Shown here in pieces: positions 63,027 to 64,000 of a DNA stretch of 64,000 bases. The stretch comes from Bosea sp. RAC05. GTDB lineage: Bacteria > Pseudomonadota > Alphaproteobacteria > Rhizobiales > Beijerinckiaceae. The position numbers and the translations under genes were made by a program. The stretch is taken from NCBI RefSeq assembly GCF_001713455.1, contig NZ_CP016463.1:310001-374000 (forward strand), in the 5' to 3' direction. The first letter of the stretch is position 1. Every line of letters starts with the position of its first letter. The notes below the pieces were generated by a model. That model did no database searches. It was not told the DNA's origin and saw only the letters and a list, made by a program, of their open reading frames with translations.

Positions 63027-64000
63027 TCAAAGCGTGTCGAGAATTCGAGCTGCCTTGTTCTTCAGGCCCCGGCCGGCCTGATGGTAGCGTCCAGCCGTGC
63101 GGATGTCGGAATGCAGAGACAGCTCCATGGCTTCGACCAGGCTGACACCCTGCAAGCCGGTCTCGGTCATGAAGCCTGACCTGAGCGAATGAGCGCCAAA
63201 TGGTGACGGGTCGAAACCCGCGCCTGCAGCCAATCGCTTGACGATGCGGTTGACCTGGCCCGGCGCCAGAGCTCGGCCTGACACTGTGCCGTCTGGCAGG
63301 ACTGCCCGGAAGATTGGTCCCTTCGTGATGCCGGCCGACGAAAGCCAGGCATCCATCGCCACCGCAGCACGACCCGCGACGGGAACGGTGCCGGCGTCAC
63401 CGTCTTGGCTCGTCTTCGTCACCCCCATTTCATAGACGAAGTCGTCGCCATGCCGGACGAGGCGCTCGACCACAGCGCCTGCGACTTCCGATCGTCTGCG
63501 GCCGCCGCTTGCAAACGCGAACAGGACGAGCGCGAGGTCTCGCTTGCCGCGAAGGTCATCTCCGCAGACATCCATCAACGGCTGCAGAAGTTCGAGGACG
63601 AGCGCGGACTTCCTGCGGGGGGCATAGCCACGCCGCGCGGCAGCTCGGCCGGCCTTGGACAGAAACAGCCGGAAGCGCGGATCCTCGAAAGGATTGGGCA
63701 GGCCCTTTGCTCGATGCAGAGCAGACAGTGACGAAACGCGTCTGCGAATGGTCGAGATGGCCAAAGGACCTGTGGTGGATTTGACCTTGCGACGACAGAG
63801 TTCGGCGTCGATCTCGGCCGGCAGGCCATCGAGATGATCGACGACGAACATGATCGCCGCATCCACCGAGCACGGCTGACAGGAGACTTTCCGGAGCTCC
63901 GACCAGGCTGACCAGTAGCGAAGATCGGCGCCATAGGCTCGAAGTGTGTTGGCTGCGGTGCCTTCCTCAAGGATCCGCCGGGTGGCATCGACGAAGCCGT
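63027..64000 (-). CDS. tyrosine recombinase/integrase, 5' end outside window
   Basis: The frame continues to the right edge, so the N-terminus is outside. The visible start is the end of an SAM-like core-binding domain (EEGTAANTLRAYGADLRYW). The catalytic domain has GGRRRSE (first Arg), VTKTS (Lys), HSLRSG (His-x-x-Arg) and LHSDIRTAGRYHQAG ending in the nucleophilic Tyr. These are all the catalytic residues, so it appears active. It probably integrates or resolves the element, or acts as a XerC-like dimer resolvase. No attachment site was identified within the window. Faces the GHKL gene with 34 bases between stops. Confidence 0.93.
   Translation of the reverse strand, partial: GFVDATRRILEEGTAANTLRAYGADLRYWSAWSELRKVSCQPCSVDAAIMFVVDHLDGLPAEIDAELCRRKVKSTTGPLAISTIRRRVSSLSALHRAKGLPNPFEDPRFRLFLSKAGRAAARRGYAPRRKSALVLELLQPLMDVCGDDLRGKRDLALVLFAFASGGRRRSEVAGAVVERLVRHGDDFVYEMGVTKTSQDGDAGTVPVAGRAAVAMDAWLSSAGITKGPIFRAVLPDGTVSGRALAPGQVNRIVKRLAAGAGFDPSPFGAHSLRSGFMTETGLQGVSLVEAMELSLHSDIRTAGRYHQAGRGLKNKAARILDTL

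Overview
The window reads as about 64 kb of a large alphaproteobacterial replicon, most likely from Hyphomicrobiales. Lineage markers include a GapR (DUF2312) protein, a MucR/Ros-type zinc-finger regulator, an EipB (DUF1849)-like protein, a DUF2066-like protein and CTTGAC-type -35 boxes. Base composition is GC-rich throughout, with no sharply different island. A tyrosine recombinase runs off the right edge. Second-copy-type housekeeping genes sit among many unrecognised genes, with no rRNA or tRNA seen. I infer a megaplasmid, chromid or large integrative element rather than a core chromosome, but this is inference. No replication initiator, relaxase, VirB4/VirD4 ATPase or phage structural gene is visible.

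Layout. 0-10.4 kb: a DUF2066-like gene, hypotheticals, and a leftward seven-gene operon (10.4 to 3.1 kb). That operon encodes one soluble protein, four exported proteins (two paralogous), a long helical protein and a compact type IA topoisomerase. 10.5-17.2 kb: rightward DNA-metabolism genes for GapR, SSB, an adenine-methylase-like protein and a B12-dependent ribonucleotide reductase (NrdJ). 17.3-24.3 kb: two same-length paralogs around an unknown gene, a MucR-type regulator, and a leftward operon with ParA-like, TM2 and RNase HII genes. 24.4-31.4 kb: an unknown gene, dGTPase and Lhr-like helicase in one operon, facing an RpoH-type sigma factor. 31.4-36.4 kb: guanylate kinase, EipB-like protein, receiver-only response regulator, RseP-type site-2 protease and TraR/DksA-like protein. 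36.4-44.1 kb: a PcfJ-like protein and a 1646-residue Strawberry-notch-type helicase, then dUTPase and a small XRE regulator. 44-53.6 kb: exported and small unknown proteins, a defective-looking alpha/beta hydrolase, a GNAT-like protein and a CYTH protein. 53.7-64 kb: a five-gene operon with an HExxH protein and two tandem exported SurA-like proteins, a Tat-exported DUF882 protein, a GHKL ATPase fused to a HExxH domain, and the recombinase.

How it fits together. The element carries its own dNTP and nucleic-acid toolkit (NrdJ, dGTPase, dUTPase, guanylate kinase, RNase HII, SSB, topoisomerase, GapR, helicases). It also carries an unusual set of envelope factors (RseP, EipB, SurA-like, SPOR-like, DUF882). 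Two patterns tie unrelated genes together. First, a dyad AAGGA-N12-TCCTT (N13 once) recurs in nine intergenic regions, usually on or next to a probable -35 box, which suggests one element-wide regulon. Second, 14 of 67 proteins end in proline, ten of them as P-x-P-stop written with different codons, although C-terminal proline is normally disfavoured. These two patterns and the GHKL-HExxH fusion are the most promising undescribed signals here.
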